The translations under genes and the position numbers were made by a program. From Actinomadura sp. HBU206391 (lineage in GTDB: Bacteria; Actinomycetota; Actinomycetes; Streptosporangiales; Streptosporangiaceae): DNA of 64,000 bases. Where the stretch lies: contig NZ_JABVEB010000012.1 of assembly GCF_014323665.1 (NCBI RefSeq), positions 1 to 64,000 on the forward strand. Direction: 5' to 3'. Below, piece after piece: positions 44,311 to 52,967 of the stretch; the first letter of the stretch is position 1, and each line of letters begins with the position of its first letter. The notes under the pieces are model-generated. The model did no database searches. It worked only from the letters and a program-made list of their open reading frames with translations, and was not told the origin of the DNA.

Positions 44311-45504
44311 TCAGGCCTTGAGGGCGATCTCGACCTGGTCCAGCGCCCAGTCGAGGTCCTGCTCGCTGATGACCAGGGGCGGGGCCAGCCGGATGGTCGT
44401 CTCGTGCGTCTCCTTGGCCAGCACCCCGAGCTCCATCAGCCGCTCGCTCACCGGACGCGCCCGGCCGCCGAGCTCGACGCCGGCCCACAGGCCCCGGCCG
44501 CGCACCTCGTGGACCAGGTCGGAGGGCAGGTGGCCGAGCCGATCGTGCATGTGCGCGCCGAGCCTGGCGGACCGCTCCTGGAACTCGCCCGTCTTCAGCA
44601 TGGCGACGACCTCACGCGCGACGGCGCAGGCGACCGGGTTGCCGCCGAAGGTGGACCCGTGCTGGCCGGGCTTGAAGACGCCCAGGATGTCCGAGTCGGC
44701 GATCACCGCGGACACCGGCAGGATCCCGCCGCCGAGCGCCTTGCCGAGGATGTAGATGTCCGGGATCACGTTCTCGTGCTCGACCGCGAACGTGGTGCCC
44801 GTGCGCCCTAGTCCGGACTGGATCTCGTCGGCGATCATCAGCGCGCCGGCGTCGGTGCAGAGCCGCCTGACGGCGGTGAGGAAGCCGCTCGGCGGGACGT
44901 TCACGCCGGCCTCGCCCTGGATGGGTTCGATCAGGACACCGACCGTCGACTCGTCGACGGCGTCGCGCAGGGCGTCGATGTCGCCGTACGGCACGGTGCG
45001 GAAGCCCGGGGTGAAGGGGCCGTAGGAGCCGCGCGCGTCCGGGTCGGTGGAGAAGCTCACGATCGTGGTGGTGCGGCCGTGGAAGTTGCCCTCGAACGTG
45101 ATGATGTTCGCCTGGTCGGCGGGCACGCCCTTGACCTCGTAGCCCCACTTGCGTGCGGTCTTGAGCGCGGTCTCGACCGCCTCGGCGCCGCTGTTCATCG
45201 GCAGCACCATGTCCTTGCCGGCGAGCTCGGCGAGTTCCGCGCAGAACGGCCCGAACTGGTCGTGGTCGAAGGCCCGGCTGACCAGTGTGACCTTGTCGAG
45301 CTGCCGCTTGACGGCGGCGATGAGCCGCGGGTTGCGGTGGCCGAAGTTGACCGCCGAGTAGGCCGCCAGCATGTCCAGGTAGCGACGGCCCTCCACGTCG
45401 GTCACCCAGGCCCCGTCCGCTTCGGCGATCACGATCGGGAGAGGGTGATAGTTGTGTGCGCTGTGCGCCTCGGAGAGGGCACGTAGCTGGGCCGACTGGG
45501 TCAC
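44311..45504 (-). CDS. rocD: Ornithine--oxo-acid aminotransferase
   Basis: 397 residues. Class III aminotransferase: YLDMLAAYSAVNFGHRNP, MNSGAEAVETALKTARKWGYEVKG, NFHGRTTTIVSFSTD, DEIQSGLGRTG and ILGKALGGG with the PLP lysine. It converts ornithine and 2-oxoglutarate to glutamate semialdehyde, in arginine breakdown. The GTG at 45504 follows AAGGAGC; the longer frame to 45675 would overlap the divergent regulator's promoter. An Lrp-type gene lies divergent. Confidence 0.93.
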   Translation of the reverse strand: MTQSAQLRALSEAHSAHNYHPLPIVIAEADGAWVTDVEGRRYLDMLAAYSAVNFGHRNPRLIAAVKRQLDKVTLVSRAFDHDQFGPFCAELAELAGKDMVLPMNSGAEAVETALKTARKWGYEVKGVPADQANIITFEGNFHGRTTTIVSFSTDPDARGSYGPFTPGFRTVPYGDIDALRDAVDESTVGVLIEPIQGEAGVNVPPSGFLTAVRRLCTDAGALMIADEIQSGLGRTGTTFAVEHENVIPDIYILGKALGGGILPVSAVIADSDILGVFKPGQHGSTFGGNPVACAVAREVVAMLKTGEFQERSARLGAHMHDRLGHLPSDLVHEVRGRGLWAGVELGGRARPVSERLMELGVLAKETHETTIRLAPPLVISEQDLDWALDQVEIALKA

Positions 45505-45658
45505 GGCGCTCCTTCGTTGCGTTCGATGTGCGGCGGTGGACGCCCTGGCACCGCCGGGCGTGATCGCACCCCCGCGAGGTGGTGGGGTACTCCCACCAGC
45601 GTAGGTTCGGCAGCGAGGGACGACCAAGAACGAACCCGCACTCTGAAAGGGCTGATCG

Positions 45659-46114
45659 TTGCGTCTTGACGACATCGACCGTCAGATCGTTGCGCACCTG
45701 CTCCAGAACGCCCGTGCGTCCTTTGCGCAGATCGGTGACGTGGTCGGACTTTCCGCTCCCGCGGTCAAGCGACGGGTGGACCGGCTGCGTCACGACGGTG
45801 TGATCACCGGGTACGCCGCGGTCGTCGACCCCGCGGCACTGGGATGGACCACCGAGGCGTTCATAGAGATCTTCTGTACCGGGGCGACGGCGCCCGAGGA
45901 GATCTACGCGAGCGTTCGCAAGCATCCGGAGGTGGTCGCGGCCTACACGGTGACCGGGGACGCGAGCGCTCTCGTACATCTGCGGGCGCGTGACATCCAG
46001 CACCTGGAGCAGGCGCTGGAGCGGCTGCGGCGCGAGCAGAACATCGTGCAGACCAAGACGTCCATCGTGCTGTCCCGGTTGATCGGACGCCCTACTGACG
46101 GCCCCGCCACCTAG
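45659..46114 (+). CDS. Lrp/AsnC-family regulator
   Basis: 151 residues. [42 protein letters not shown] is the Lrp helix-turn-helix; the rest is the RAM ligand-binding domain ([21 protein letters not shown]). TTG start with GAAAGGG upstream. It lies divergent to rocD, 154 bp away, so it probably senses an amino acid and controls rocD. In other actinomycetes this pair is conserved. Confidence 0.9.
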   Translation: MRLDDIDRQIVAHLLQNARASFAQIGDVVGLSAPAVKRRVDRLRHDGVITGYAAVVDPAALGWTTEAFIEIFCTGATAPEEIYASVRKHPEVVAAYTVTGDASALVHLRARDIQHLEQALERLRREQNIVQTKTSIVLSRLIGRPTDGPAT

Positions 46115-46133
46115 GTTGTTACCCTCCGGTCGC

Positions 46134-46622
46134 ATGACTGCCGACGAGTTCGCCACCGCCGACCTGATCGACGACTTCGGGGACGAACTGGAGAGCTGCG
46201 AGACGCAGTTCCGCCAGTACGGCGCCCGCTCGGCCTTCGCCGGGCCCATCGCGACCGTGCGGTGCTTCCGGGACAACGCGCTGGTGAAGGATCTGCTGGG
46301 CACGCCCGGTGCGGGCCGGGTGCTCGTCGTGGACGGCGGTGGGTCGCTGGCCTCCGCGCTGATGGGCGACCTCATCGCGGCGTCCGCCGTGGAGCAGGGC
46401 TGGACCGGTGTGGTGATCAACGGAGCGGTACGGGACGTGGCCGCGATCCGCACCATGGATCTGGGGGTAAAGGCCCTTGGCTCCAACCCCCGTAAGAGCA
46501 CCAAGAACGGCGCCGGTGACGCCAATGTTCCGGTTGTATTCGGCGGTGCGGCGTTCCGTCCTGGAGACTGGCTCTACAGCGATGAGGACGGAATCGTCGT
46601 GGCGCATCGCCGTCTGAGCTGA
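46134..46622 (+). CDS. RraA-like protein / 4-hydroxy-4-methyl-2-oxoglutarate aldolase family
   Basis: 162 residues. [76 protein letters not shown] and [16 protein letters not shown] make the RraA fold. It carries G(D)..A and R-D metal-site residues (GAVRD), which favour a divalent-metal aldolase/decarboxylase over a pure RNase E inhibitor. ATG 20 bp after the Lrp gene. Confidence 0.9.
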   Translation: MTADEFATADLIDDFGDELESCETQFRQYGARSAFAGPIATVRCFRDNALVKDLLGTPGAGRVLVVDGGGSLASALMGDLIAASAVEQGWTGVVINGAVRDVAAIRTMDLGVKALGSNPRKSTKNGAGDANVPVVFGGAAFRPGDWLYSDEDGIVVAHRRLS

Positions 46623-46695
46623 AGATTATGGGTTTATGTTTTGGATCTTGGGTAACTACCTAACCGCGCTCGACCCATAGAGAAAGAAGTTGGGT

Positions 46696-47418
46696 ATGAC
46701 CATTCCGTTAAAGGTTGTCGCTTGTGCGACCGGCATCGCACTGGCAGTCGCGTCGGGACCGGTAGCCTGGGCCAAGGAGTGCAAATCACACATATCTCTT
46801 CGCCATATAGACATGACGGCACAAGCCGATGCCTTTCGCCAGGTGTTCACCCGGCGGGATCGGGCACATCGGTTCATGACCGCGCGGGATCAGGCGGCAC
46901 AAGCTGTGCGCTTCGCCTATCGGCAACGGGGCAAACCGTATCGATGGGGCGGGACCGGTCCGCACGGATATGACTGTTCCGGCCTTGTTCAGAGGGCCTG
47001 GAGGTCAGCCGGAGTTTACATCCCACGGGTGGCCAGAAGCCAGTACCGCCGTATCCACAAGAAGGTTCGCCGCTCCCGGCTGCGCTCGGGGGACCTGATT
47101 TTCTTCCATGGATTCGGCCATGTGGGGATGTATGTCGGAAATGGTAGATTCATCCACTCGCCGAGGGCGGGAAAGACCGTCCGAGTGGTCCCGCTGAGGG
47201 GCCATTACGCGCGCAGCATGGTCGGGGCGGTCAGGCCCACTCGTCCCCATGCATGGCGTGGCCGGCGACACCTGGTGCCACATCAGGACCTGCGCAGGCC
47301 GACCACCACCGAAGAGCCCTTGCTGCCTGGTGCGCCGTGCCTCGACCCGACCGCGGACTCAACCGCTCCGGGAGCCGGTCTGGATCTCCCCGACGGGGAG
47401 CTGTTCGACTGCGCCTAG
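46696..47418 (+). CDS. Secreted NlpC/P60 peptidoglycan hydrolase
   Basis: 240 residues. A signal peptide (VVACATGIALAVASGPVAWA) is followed by the C40 domain: KPYRWGGTGPHGYDCSGLV (Cys nucleophile), GHVGMYVGNGRFIHSP (His). It cuts cell-wall peptides. The ~50-residue tail is Pro/Thr-rich. Its last 60 bp overlap the end of the convergent gene (tail to tail). GAAAGAAG lies before the ATG; the TTG at 46690 is an alternative. Confidence 0.87.
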   Translation: MTIPLKVVACATGIALAVASGPVAWAKECKSHISLRHIDMTAQADAFRQVFTRRDRAHRFMTARDQAAQAVRFAYRQRGKPYRWGGTGPHGYDCSGLVQRAWRSAGVYIPRVARSQYRRIHKKVRRSRLRSGDLIFFHGFGHVGMYVGNGRFIHSPRAGKTVRVVPLRGHYARSMVGAVRPTRPHAWRGRRHLVPHQDLRRPTTTEEPLLPGAPCLDPTADSTAPGAGLDLPDGELFDCA

Positions 47419-48117
47419 GCCCGGCACCATCCCGAGGTCACCGTCCGCGCAGTTGGGCTCGCAGGTATAGGTCACGTGCCAGTTGACCGTGGCGCTGATC
47501 TGGTATTCACCACCGGCCTGATCGGCCGATGACTTCTCGTAGACGTGAGTGCACGTGCTCCGCTGGTTCTCGGGACCCTTGGGGTCGTACGGCGTGCCGG
47601 GGCCCGTGCAGGTGATCGTCTTCTCGCCGAGGTTCCAGACCACCTCCACCGGGGTGGACGTTCCGACGACGGTGAAGCCGGCCTCCGAGACGGTCGTGAC
47701 CTCGGGCTGCCACTGCCCGGGGTCGACCCACAGGAAGGTGCGGAGGCCGACGTAGGTCCGGGTGCGAGGGCTCGTCTGGATCTTCATGAGGGGCCGTTCC
47801 ATCTGGGCCTGGGCCCTGAGCACCACGTCGGCGGCCGTGATGGCCGCGGGCGGTGGAGTGCCCATGTCGCCGGTGGCGCACAGGGGATCGCCGTTGCAGG
47901 GGTCCCTCACGATCGTCCCGGGGGCGGAGCCCGGAGGACCCTGGCCTTCGCCGTCGCGGCCCGGCCTCGTACCACCGGCGGTACAGGTGGTCGTGTCGCA
48001 GTGGTTGAGCGGGGGCGGGTCGGCGCGCAGCGTCGAGGCGGCCGCGGGGAAGGCCAGGACGGCCGCCCCGGCGCTCACCGTCATCGCCGTGACCAGCAGG
48101 GAGGACCTGATCAGCAT
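47359..48117 (-). CDS. Secreted PKD-like protein
   Basis: 252 residues. Signal LLVTAMTVSAGAAVLAFPAAA. The core TRTYVGLRTFLWVDPGQWQPEVTTVSEAGFTVVGTSTPVEVVWNLGEKTITCTGPGTPY and NRST-CTHVYEKSS matches a common actinomycete secreted family with a PKD-like beta fold, often annotated only as hypothetical. A conserved WVDPGQW motif is present. These genes commonly sit near C40 peptidases and lipoproteins, as here. Its start overlaps the stop of the upstream lipoprotein gene by a few bases. Confidence 0.72.
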   Translation of the reverse strand: MLIRSSLLVTAMTVSAGAAVLAFPAAASTLRADPPPLNHCDTTTCTAGGTRPGRDGEGQGPPGSAPGTIVRDPCNGDPLCATGDMGTPPPAAITAADVVLRAQAQMERPLMKIQTSPRTRTYVGLRTFLWVDPGQWQPEVTTVSEAGFTVVGTSTPVEVVWNLGEKTITCTGPGTPYDPKGPENQRSTCTHVYEKSSADQAGGEYQISATVNWHVTYTCEPNCADGDLGMVPGLGAVEQLPVGEIQTGSRSG

Positions 48118-48677
48118 TTCCTGACCTCGGATCGGGAGTCGGAGAGTTTCCAGGTGCCGCCGACGAGGCGCATGAGCGCCCGGTATCTCGTCTGCCCGAC
48201 GGTCTCGTTGGCGGTCAGCCGTCGGCCGGTCCTGGCGTCGTACTTGAAGGTGCCGAGTGTCTGCACACAGTCGAGGACGACGGCCTGCCGCCCGTCCTCG
48301 GTGATCGACGCGAGCTTGGGGTTCAGCACGTTGTGATAGCGCCAGAAGATGCCCTGGCTACGAGCGCGCTGCGCCGTCCGCAGGAGCTGCCCGAGAATGG
48401 GCTCGGTCGCCACGCCGGCGAGCTCGCTCGTGTCGTTCATGGCGAACGAGGTCTCATAGACCTTCTGGAAGCGCTTGTACTGGGCGATGATCACGGGCGT
48501 CAGCGCCGGCGTGTCGACCGGGCCCGGCCGACCGGCCTGCGAGGGCATCGCGGTCGTCGATCGGGTGTTCACGTCGCCCGCCGGGCGGAACGCACCCTCG
48601 GAGCCCGAACCTCCGCAGCCCGCGACCGCGACGACCAGCCCGAGCCCGCCGAGGAGGGGTGCGAACCGGGAGCTCAT
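48111..48677 (-). CDS. Lipoprotein, companion of the PKD-like gene
   Basis: 188 residues. MSSRFAPLLGGLGLVVAVAGCGGSG gives a lipobox. The mature part (ALTPVIIAQYKRFQKVYETSFAMNDTSELAGVATEPILGQLL...VLDCVQT...WKLSDSRSEVRKC) resembles actinomycete lipoproteins with an NTF2/VirB8-like fold; this is tentative. Its stop lies inside the next gene's start region (AATGCTGA), so they are coupled. Together with the C40 peptidase it forms a small cell-surface group. Confidence 0.72.
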   Translation of the reverse strand: MSSRFAPLLGGLGLVVAVAGCGGSGSEGAFRPAGDVNTRSTTAMPSQAGRPGPVDTPALTPVIIAQYKRFQKVYETSFAMNDTSELAGVATEPILGQLLRTAQRARSQGIFWRYHNVLNPKLASITEDGRQAVVLDCVQTLGTFKYDARTGRRLTANETVGQTRYRALMRLVGGTWKLSDSRSEVRKC

Positions 48678-48847
48678 CGAAACCCCTGATCAATTGGCCG
48701 ACACCAAGGCGGAGTACCCGCGAAAGCTTACAGATGTGCAGGAAGCGAGAAAAGGGATTCGTCAGCGTGACCTTGCTCTGCCTTGGTGCGGCACACCGGA
48801 GCACCACCCGCCGGTCTTGGAACCGGCGCGGTGGGCTCGCGCGGTGG

Positions 48848-49855
48848 TCAAGAGGCGACGGCCCCTCGCAAAATCTCCGGATGGGCCTCGGCCACGAGTT
48901 CGAACGAGCGCAGTCGCGCCTTGGGGTCGCCGATGTTGCTGGAGATCATGAGCTCGTCGGCTCGCGTCCGCTCTCGAAGCTCGGCGAGCCCGCGCCGCAC
49001 CGTCTCCTGATCACCGATCACGTGCGACTCGGTGATGGACGCGACGATCCCGGACTCCTGCGCCGTGTACGGGTAGGCCAGTGCCTCCTCAGGGGTGGGC
49101 AGCAGTCCCGGTTCGCCCTTGCGCAGCCGCAGCATGGACAGGCCCATCGGCGCCGAGAGCCGTTCGGCCTCGTGCGAGGTGTCCGCGCAGACCACGGCCG
49201 CGGTCACCATGGCGTACGGATGATCGAGGGTCTCCGACGGCTGGAAGGACGAGCGGTACAGCTCCATGGCGGCGTCGGTGTTCTGGGCGCTGAAGTGATG
49301 GGCGAACGCGAACGGCAGGCCGAGGACGCCGGCCAGTTGCGCGCTGAAGCCGCTCGAGCCGAGCAGCCAGATCGCCGGCCGCCCGCCCGGCACCACCTTG
49401 ATCCGCCGGTAGGGATGATCTTCGGGGAAGGTTCCGTCGAGGAACGCCATGAGCTCCGCGAGCTCCTGGGGAAAGTCGTCGGCCGACAGGTCGGCGGTGC
49501 GCCGCAGGGCGTGCGCGGTGACCTGGTCGGTGCCCGGCGCCCGTCCGATCCCCAGATCGATGCGGCCGGGATGCATGGTCTCGAGCATGCCGAACTGTTC
49601 CGCCACCACGAGTGGAGCGTGGTTCGGCAGCATGACGCCACCGGAGCCGAGCCGCAGGGTGCTCGTCGCCTCGGCGAGGTAGCCGATCAGCACCGCGGGG
49701 GAGGAGCTGGCGATACCGGGCATGCTGTGATGCTCCGCCACCCAGTAGCGGTGGAAGCCGAGCGCCTCGGTCGCGCGCGCGAGGTCGATGCTGGCGCGCA
49801 GCGCGGCGGCCGGAGTCGAGCCGCTGCTCACCGGGGCAAGGTCAAGTACGGACAT
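48848..49855 (-). CDS. LLM-class flavin-dependent oxidoreductase (luciferase-like)
   Basis: 335 residues. [84 protein letters not shown] is the luciferase-like TIM barrel of the MsnO8 type. It uses FMN or F420; which cannot be told. ATG at 49855 (MSVLDLAPV) is preferred over the GTG/ATG further upstream. It stands alone. Confidence 0.88.
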   Translation of the reverse strand: MSVLDLAPVSSGSTPAAALRASIDLARATEALGFHRYWVAEHHSMPGIASSSPAVLIGYLAEATSTLRLGSGGVMLPNHAPLVVAEQFGMLETMHPGRIDLGIGRAPGTDQVTAHALRRTADLSADDFPQELAELMAFLDGTFPEDHPYRRIKVVPGGRPAIWLLGSSGFSAQLAGVLGLPFAFAHHFSAQNTDAAMELYRSSFQPSETLDHPYAMVTAAVVCADTSHEAERLSAPMGLSMLRLRKGEPGLLPTPEEALAYPYTAQESGIVASITESHVIGDQETVRRGLAELRERTRADELMISSNIGDPKARLRSFELVAEAHPEILRGAVAS

Positions 49856-49981
49856 TCGGAAATCTGCCACAAGGGGGACAACCGGCATTACCTATGCCCG
49901 ATTCCCATCAACAGGGAAGCCGGAGGAGGGATTCCGCCTGGTGGCGGAAGTGCACAGGGGGAAGAAGCGGGCCGGTCCGGC

Positions 49982-50650
49982 TCATCGCGATGCCGGCCGC
50001 GAACGGCCGACCTCACGGACGAGGTCAAGCGCGAGCACCATGTCGAAATAGGAGAAGGTCTCGAACTTCGATCCCGGTGCGATCTCGGCGGCCGCGAGCC
50101 GCCGCATCACCCCCAGCGCCGCGGGAGTGTTCAGATCCGAGTCGAGGGCCTCCATCAACTCGGCCCGGAAGCCGTCGTGCATCGCCTTGGACGGCTGCTC
50201 CGCCCATCCGGCGACGCTCTCCCTCAGCCTCCGAAGCTCCCGATCGGCCTCCTCGACCTGCCGCGAGCCCAGCTCCAGCGGCTCACGATAGGGATGTTCG
50301 AGCGCCGCAAGCCGCAATGACAGCGGATCGAGCCCCTGCTCGGCGACCCGCGTCAGCGTCGGCTCTACGGTCGTGGGGCTCACTTCCATCAACCGGCCCG
50401 GGCCCTGGCCGACGTACAGATCGGCTTCGCCGGGCGCGTCCTGATCGGTCGGCGGGATGTTGAGCGGGGTGAGGTCCCGGCCACCCGAGGCGGTGAGCAG
50501 AACCTGCCGGCGATGTCGTTCGACCAGTCTGCGGACGACGTCCCCCAGCACCTGCGAGCGCAGGTCGAGGCCGCCGACATGGACCCGCAGGAAGCGGGCA
50601 CGGGGCAGCTCGTCGAGCCGGCCGGTGCGAGCGTCGTACAGCCGCAGCAT
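49982..50650 (-). CDS. Minimal cysteinyl-tRNA-synthetase-like protein without catalytic core
   Basis: 222 residues. It opens LRLYDARTGRLDELP and continues LRVHVGGLDLRSQVLGDVVRRLVERH, like the first strand-helix unit of CysRS or MshC. It then jumps through LNIPPTD to a CysRS-like helical end (RLAALEHPYREPLELG..QVEEADRELRRLRESVAGW...FRAELMEALDSDLNTPAALGVMRRLA). The HIGH and KMSKS segments and the zinc-site Cys residues are missing, and it is about half the length. It cannot activate Cys in the known way. The ATG lacks a clear RBS. A regulatory or RNA-binding role is possible. Confidence 0.68.
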   Translation of the reverse strand: MLRLYDARTGRLDELPRARFLRVHVGGLDLRSQVLGDVVRRLVERHRRQVLLTASGGRDLTPLNIPPTDQDAPGEADLYVGQGPGRLMEVSPTTVEPTLTRVAEQGLDPLSLRLAALEHPYREPLELGSRQVEEADRELRRLRESVAGWAEQPSKAMHDGFRAELMEALDSDLNTPAALGVMRRLAAAEIAPGSKFETFSYFDMVLALDLVREVGRSRPASR

Positions 50651-50771
50651 GTCCCCAGCGTAGGGCCACGCCCGAGGACACCGCGCGGGGCGAACCGGAG
50701 CGTGACGTCCACCGTCGCCGTCGATGTGCGTACGGGCGAGGGAGCCCGGCGGGCCGATCGCGGTCGGCGTC

Positions 50772-51617
50772 TCAGATGGGGTCGAGTGCGGCCGTGGGCG
50801 CTCCGCCGGGCCATGAGGTCTCGGCGACCGCGCTGCCCGGCTCGAGCAGCGGGCCGCTGCCGTTGGGCTTGCGGATGGCCGCGAACCGCAGGCGTACGTA
50901 GTCGGCGACCCAGCCGGACTCGCGGCGCAGCGCAGGGGCGGCCAGCACGTTGATCCGGTCGAGCAGCGGCTCGGCGATCTCGGGTGGCACGTCGGCGAGC
51001 GCCTCGGGCGCGAACAGCCGCACCCAGTCGGCGGCGCCGTTGGGCCCCTCGCTCATGCGGGTGGGCCGGTCGAAGAACTCCAGCAGGCGGACGGTGAACC
51101 CGCCCTCCTCCAGCCGGGTGGCGTACTCGGCCGGGGTCGGGAAGTACCACGGCAGTTCGGGCTCGGCCAGCCCGAACACCCGCCAGGCGGTCTGCATCGC
51201 GGTGATCAGCTCGGCGCAGTTGCCCGCACCGCCCATCTCGGCGATGAACCGGCCGCCGGGCCGCAGCGCCGCGTGCGCCTGTGCGATGACCGCGTCCGGG
51301 TCGCGGGTCATCCAGTGCAGGGCCGCGTTGGAGGCCACGGCGTCGTACGGCTCGGCCACCGTGAAGTCGTGGGCGTCGCCGACCGCGAACGACAGCGACG
51401 GATGGATCGAGGCGGCCTGGGCGATCATTTCCCGGGACCCGTCGATGCCGAGCACCGTCGCGCCGCGTGCGGCGATCTCCGCCGAGAAGGTGCCCGTGCC
51501 ACAGCCCAGGTCGATGACGCGTTCTCCCTGCTGTGGATCGAGCAGGTCGATGAGGGGTGCGCCGTGCGCGGAGACATACCCGAAGGCGGAGTCATATGTC
51601 GCGACGGCCCAGTTCAT
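50772..51617 (-). CDS. Class I SAM-dependent methyltransferase
   Basis: 281 residues. VIDLGCGTGTFSAEIAARGATVLGIDGSREMI (SAM site), VGDAHDF, YDAVASNAALHWMTRDPDAVIAQAHAALRPGGRFIAEMGG. The layout resembles trans-aconitate 2-methyltransferase-like enzymes. The substrate is not known. It stands alone, divergent from the hydratase gene. Confidence 0.87.
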   Translation of the reverse strand: MNWAVATYDSAFGYVSAHGAPLIDLLDPQQGERVIDLGCGTGTFSAEIAARGATVLGIDGSREMIAQAASIHPSLSFAVGDAHDFTVAEPYDAVASNAALHWMTRDPDAVIAQAHAALRPGGRFIAEMGGAGNCAELITAMQTAWRVFGLAEPELPWYFPTPAEYATRLEEGGFTVRLLEFFDRPTRMSEGPNGAADWVRLFAPEALADVPPEIAEPLLDRINVLAAPALRRESGWVADYVRLRFAAIRKPNGSGPLLEPGSAVAETSWPGGAPTAALDPI

Positions 51618-51841
51618 ATCCGAAAGATATCCGACAATTCATGCAGGTGACCTCCTGTTCACAATGGTCGACGGGCGGTCATGAGGTTTGTCACAGGCCA
51701 TGCGCGGTGAGGCGGCGGTGCGTGGCCGGAGGTGGACCGCGACGCGGCGCACCCCTCTAGAATCTGGTTCGGAATCGCCTGGGTCTCCAGGTGGGCTTCG
51801 GATGTGCCGTAGTTCCGGATGCGCCGCAGTGAGGAGCCGCA

Positions 51842-52714
51842 GTGGCCTACAGCGAGATCGAGTACTCCGCCGAAGACGGGATCGCCACGATCACGCTCGA
51901 CCGGCCTGAGCGGATGAACGCCTTCACGTTCGTGATGCGCACCGAGTTGATCTCCGCCTTCGACGAGGCCGACGCGGACGACTCCGTACGCGCGGTGGTG
52001 GTGACCGGCGCGGGTCGCGCGTTCTGCGCTGGTGCGGATCTCGGCGGGGGCGGCGACACCTTCGATCCGGCGCAGCGGCGTGACATGTTCGGCGGGGACG
52101 ACGACCTGCTGGCGGACGGGACGCCCCGCGACGGCGGCGGCACGGTCGCACTGCGCATCGCGCGCAGCCTCAAGCCGGTCATCGGCGCGATCAACGGGGC
52201 GGCCGTCGGCGTCGGCATCACGATGGCCCTGCCCATGGACGTCCGGCTGGCGTCGGACACCGCTCGCTTCGGTTTCGTGTTCGCCCGTCGGGGGATCGTC
52301 ACCGAGGCCGCGTCGAGCTGGTTCCTGCCGCGCCTCGTCGGTATCTCACAGGCGATGGAATGGGCGGCGACCGGCCGGGTCTTCGACGCGGCCGAGGCGC
52401 TGCGGGGGCGGCTGGTGTCCCGGGTGTACGGCCCGGAGGAACTGCTGCCCGCCGCCTACGCGCTGGCCCGGGAGATCGCCGACAACACCTCGCAGGTGTC
52501 CGTGGCGGCCGTTCGGCGGCTGATGTGGTCGGGGCTGTCGGCCGCGTCGCCGTGGGAGGCGCATGCGGCGGACTCGCGGCTGATGTACGCGCTGGGCGGC
52601 GCGCCGGACGCCGCCGAGGGAGTGACGTCGTTCCTGGAGAAGCGGCCGGCGGACTTTCCGATGCGGCTCAGCACCGACCTCCCGCAGGCGCTACCCGACT
52701 GGCCCCACCCCTGA
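51842..52714 (+). CDS. Enoyl-CoA hydratase/isomerase family protein
   Basis: 290 residues. Crotonase fold: GIATITLDRPERMNAFT, AFCAGADL (CoA/oxyanion), KPVIGAINGAAVGVGITMALPMDVRLAS, FGFVFARRGIVTEAASSWFLPRLVG. Glu in the TEA segment could be catalytic. It acts on acyl-CoA, probably in fatty-acid breakdown. GTG start with GAGGAGC. A glycine-rich loop (GGGGDTFDPAQRRDM) is longer than in short hydratases. Confidence 0.88.
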   Translation: MAYSEIEYSAEDGIATITLDRPERMNAFTFVMRTELISAFDEADADDSVRAVVVTGAGRAFCAGADLGGGGDTFDPAQRRDMFGGDDDLLADGTPRDGGGTVALRIARSLKPVIGAINGAAVGVGITMALPMDVRLASDTARFGFVFARRGIVTEAASSWFLPRLVGISQAMEWAATGRVFDAAEALRGRLVSRVYGPEELLPAAYALAREIADNTSQVSVAAVRRLMWSGLSAASPWEAHAADSRLMYALGGAPDAAEGVTSFLEKRPADFPMRLSTDLPQALPDWPHP

Positions 52715-52845
52715 GGTCGCTTGCCCGCCCACAGGAGAATTGATCGTTACCGTCCGTTTCATCAGGAGCGCCCTCAGGTCACCAGAGCATCCTCGGGCGC
52801 GCTGCGCGGATGGCGACAGCCCCCGGGCACGGCGTCCGAGGGAGA

Positions 52846-52967
52846 TGCGGTGATCGGTTCGGGTGGCACTTCGGGCTTGTCCGTCACCTGCGCATGCGGA
52901 CGGTCTCGAAGAGGTGTCGTTCGAGCGGACTGAGCCGCTGCGGTGCGGTGATCGGTTCGGGTGGCAC
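52846..52967 (+). repeat. Direct repeat pair (24 bp) flanking the end of the DUF222-HNH gene
   Basis: The 24-bp string starting TGCGGTGATCGGTTCG occurs at 52846-52869 and again at 52944-52967. The second copy lies inside the 3' end of the leftward HNH gene (PPEPITA codons); the first lies just past its stop. This is a local duplication that may stem from replication slippage or from integration next to the gene. Confidence 0.85.

Noticed and set aside
46623-46695. A ydaO-type riboswitch before the NlpC/P60 gene
   Set aside because: The gap is only 73 bp, too short for that riboswitch, and the expected conserved blocks are not seen.
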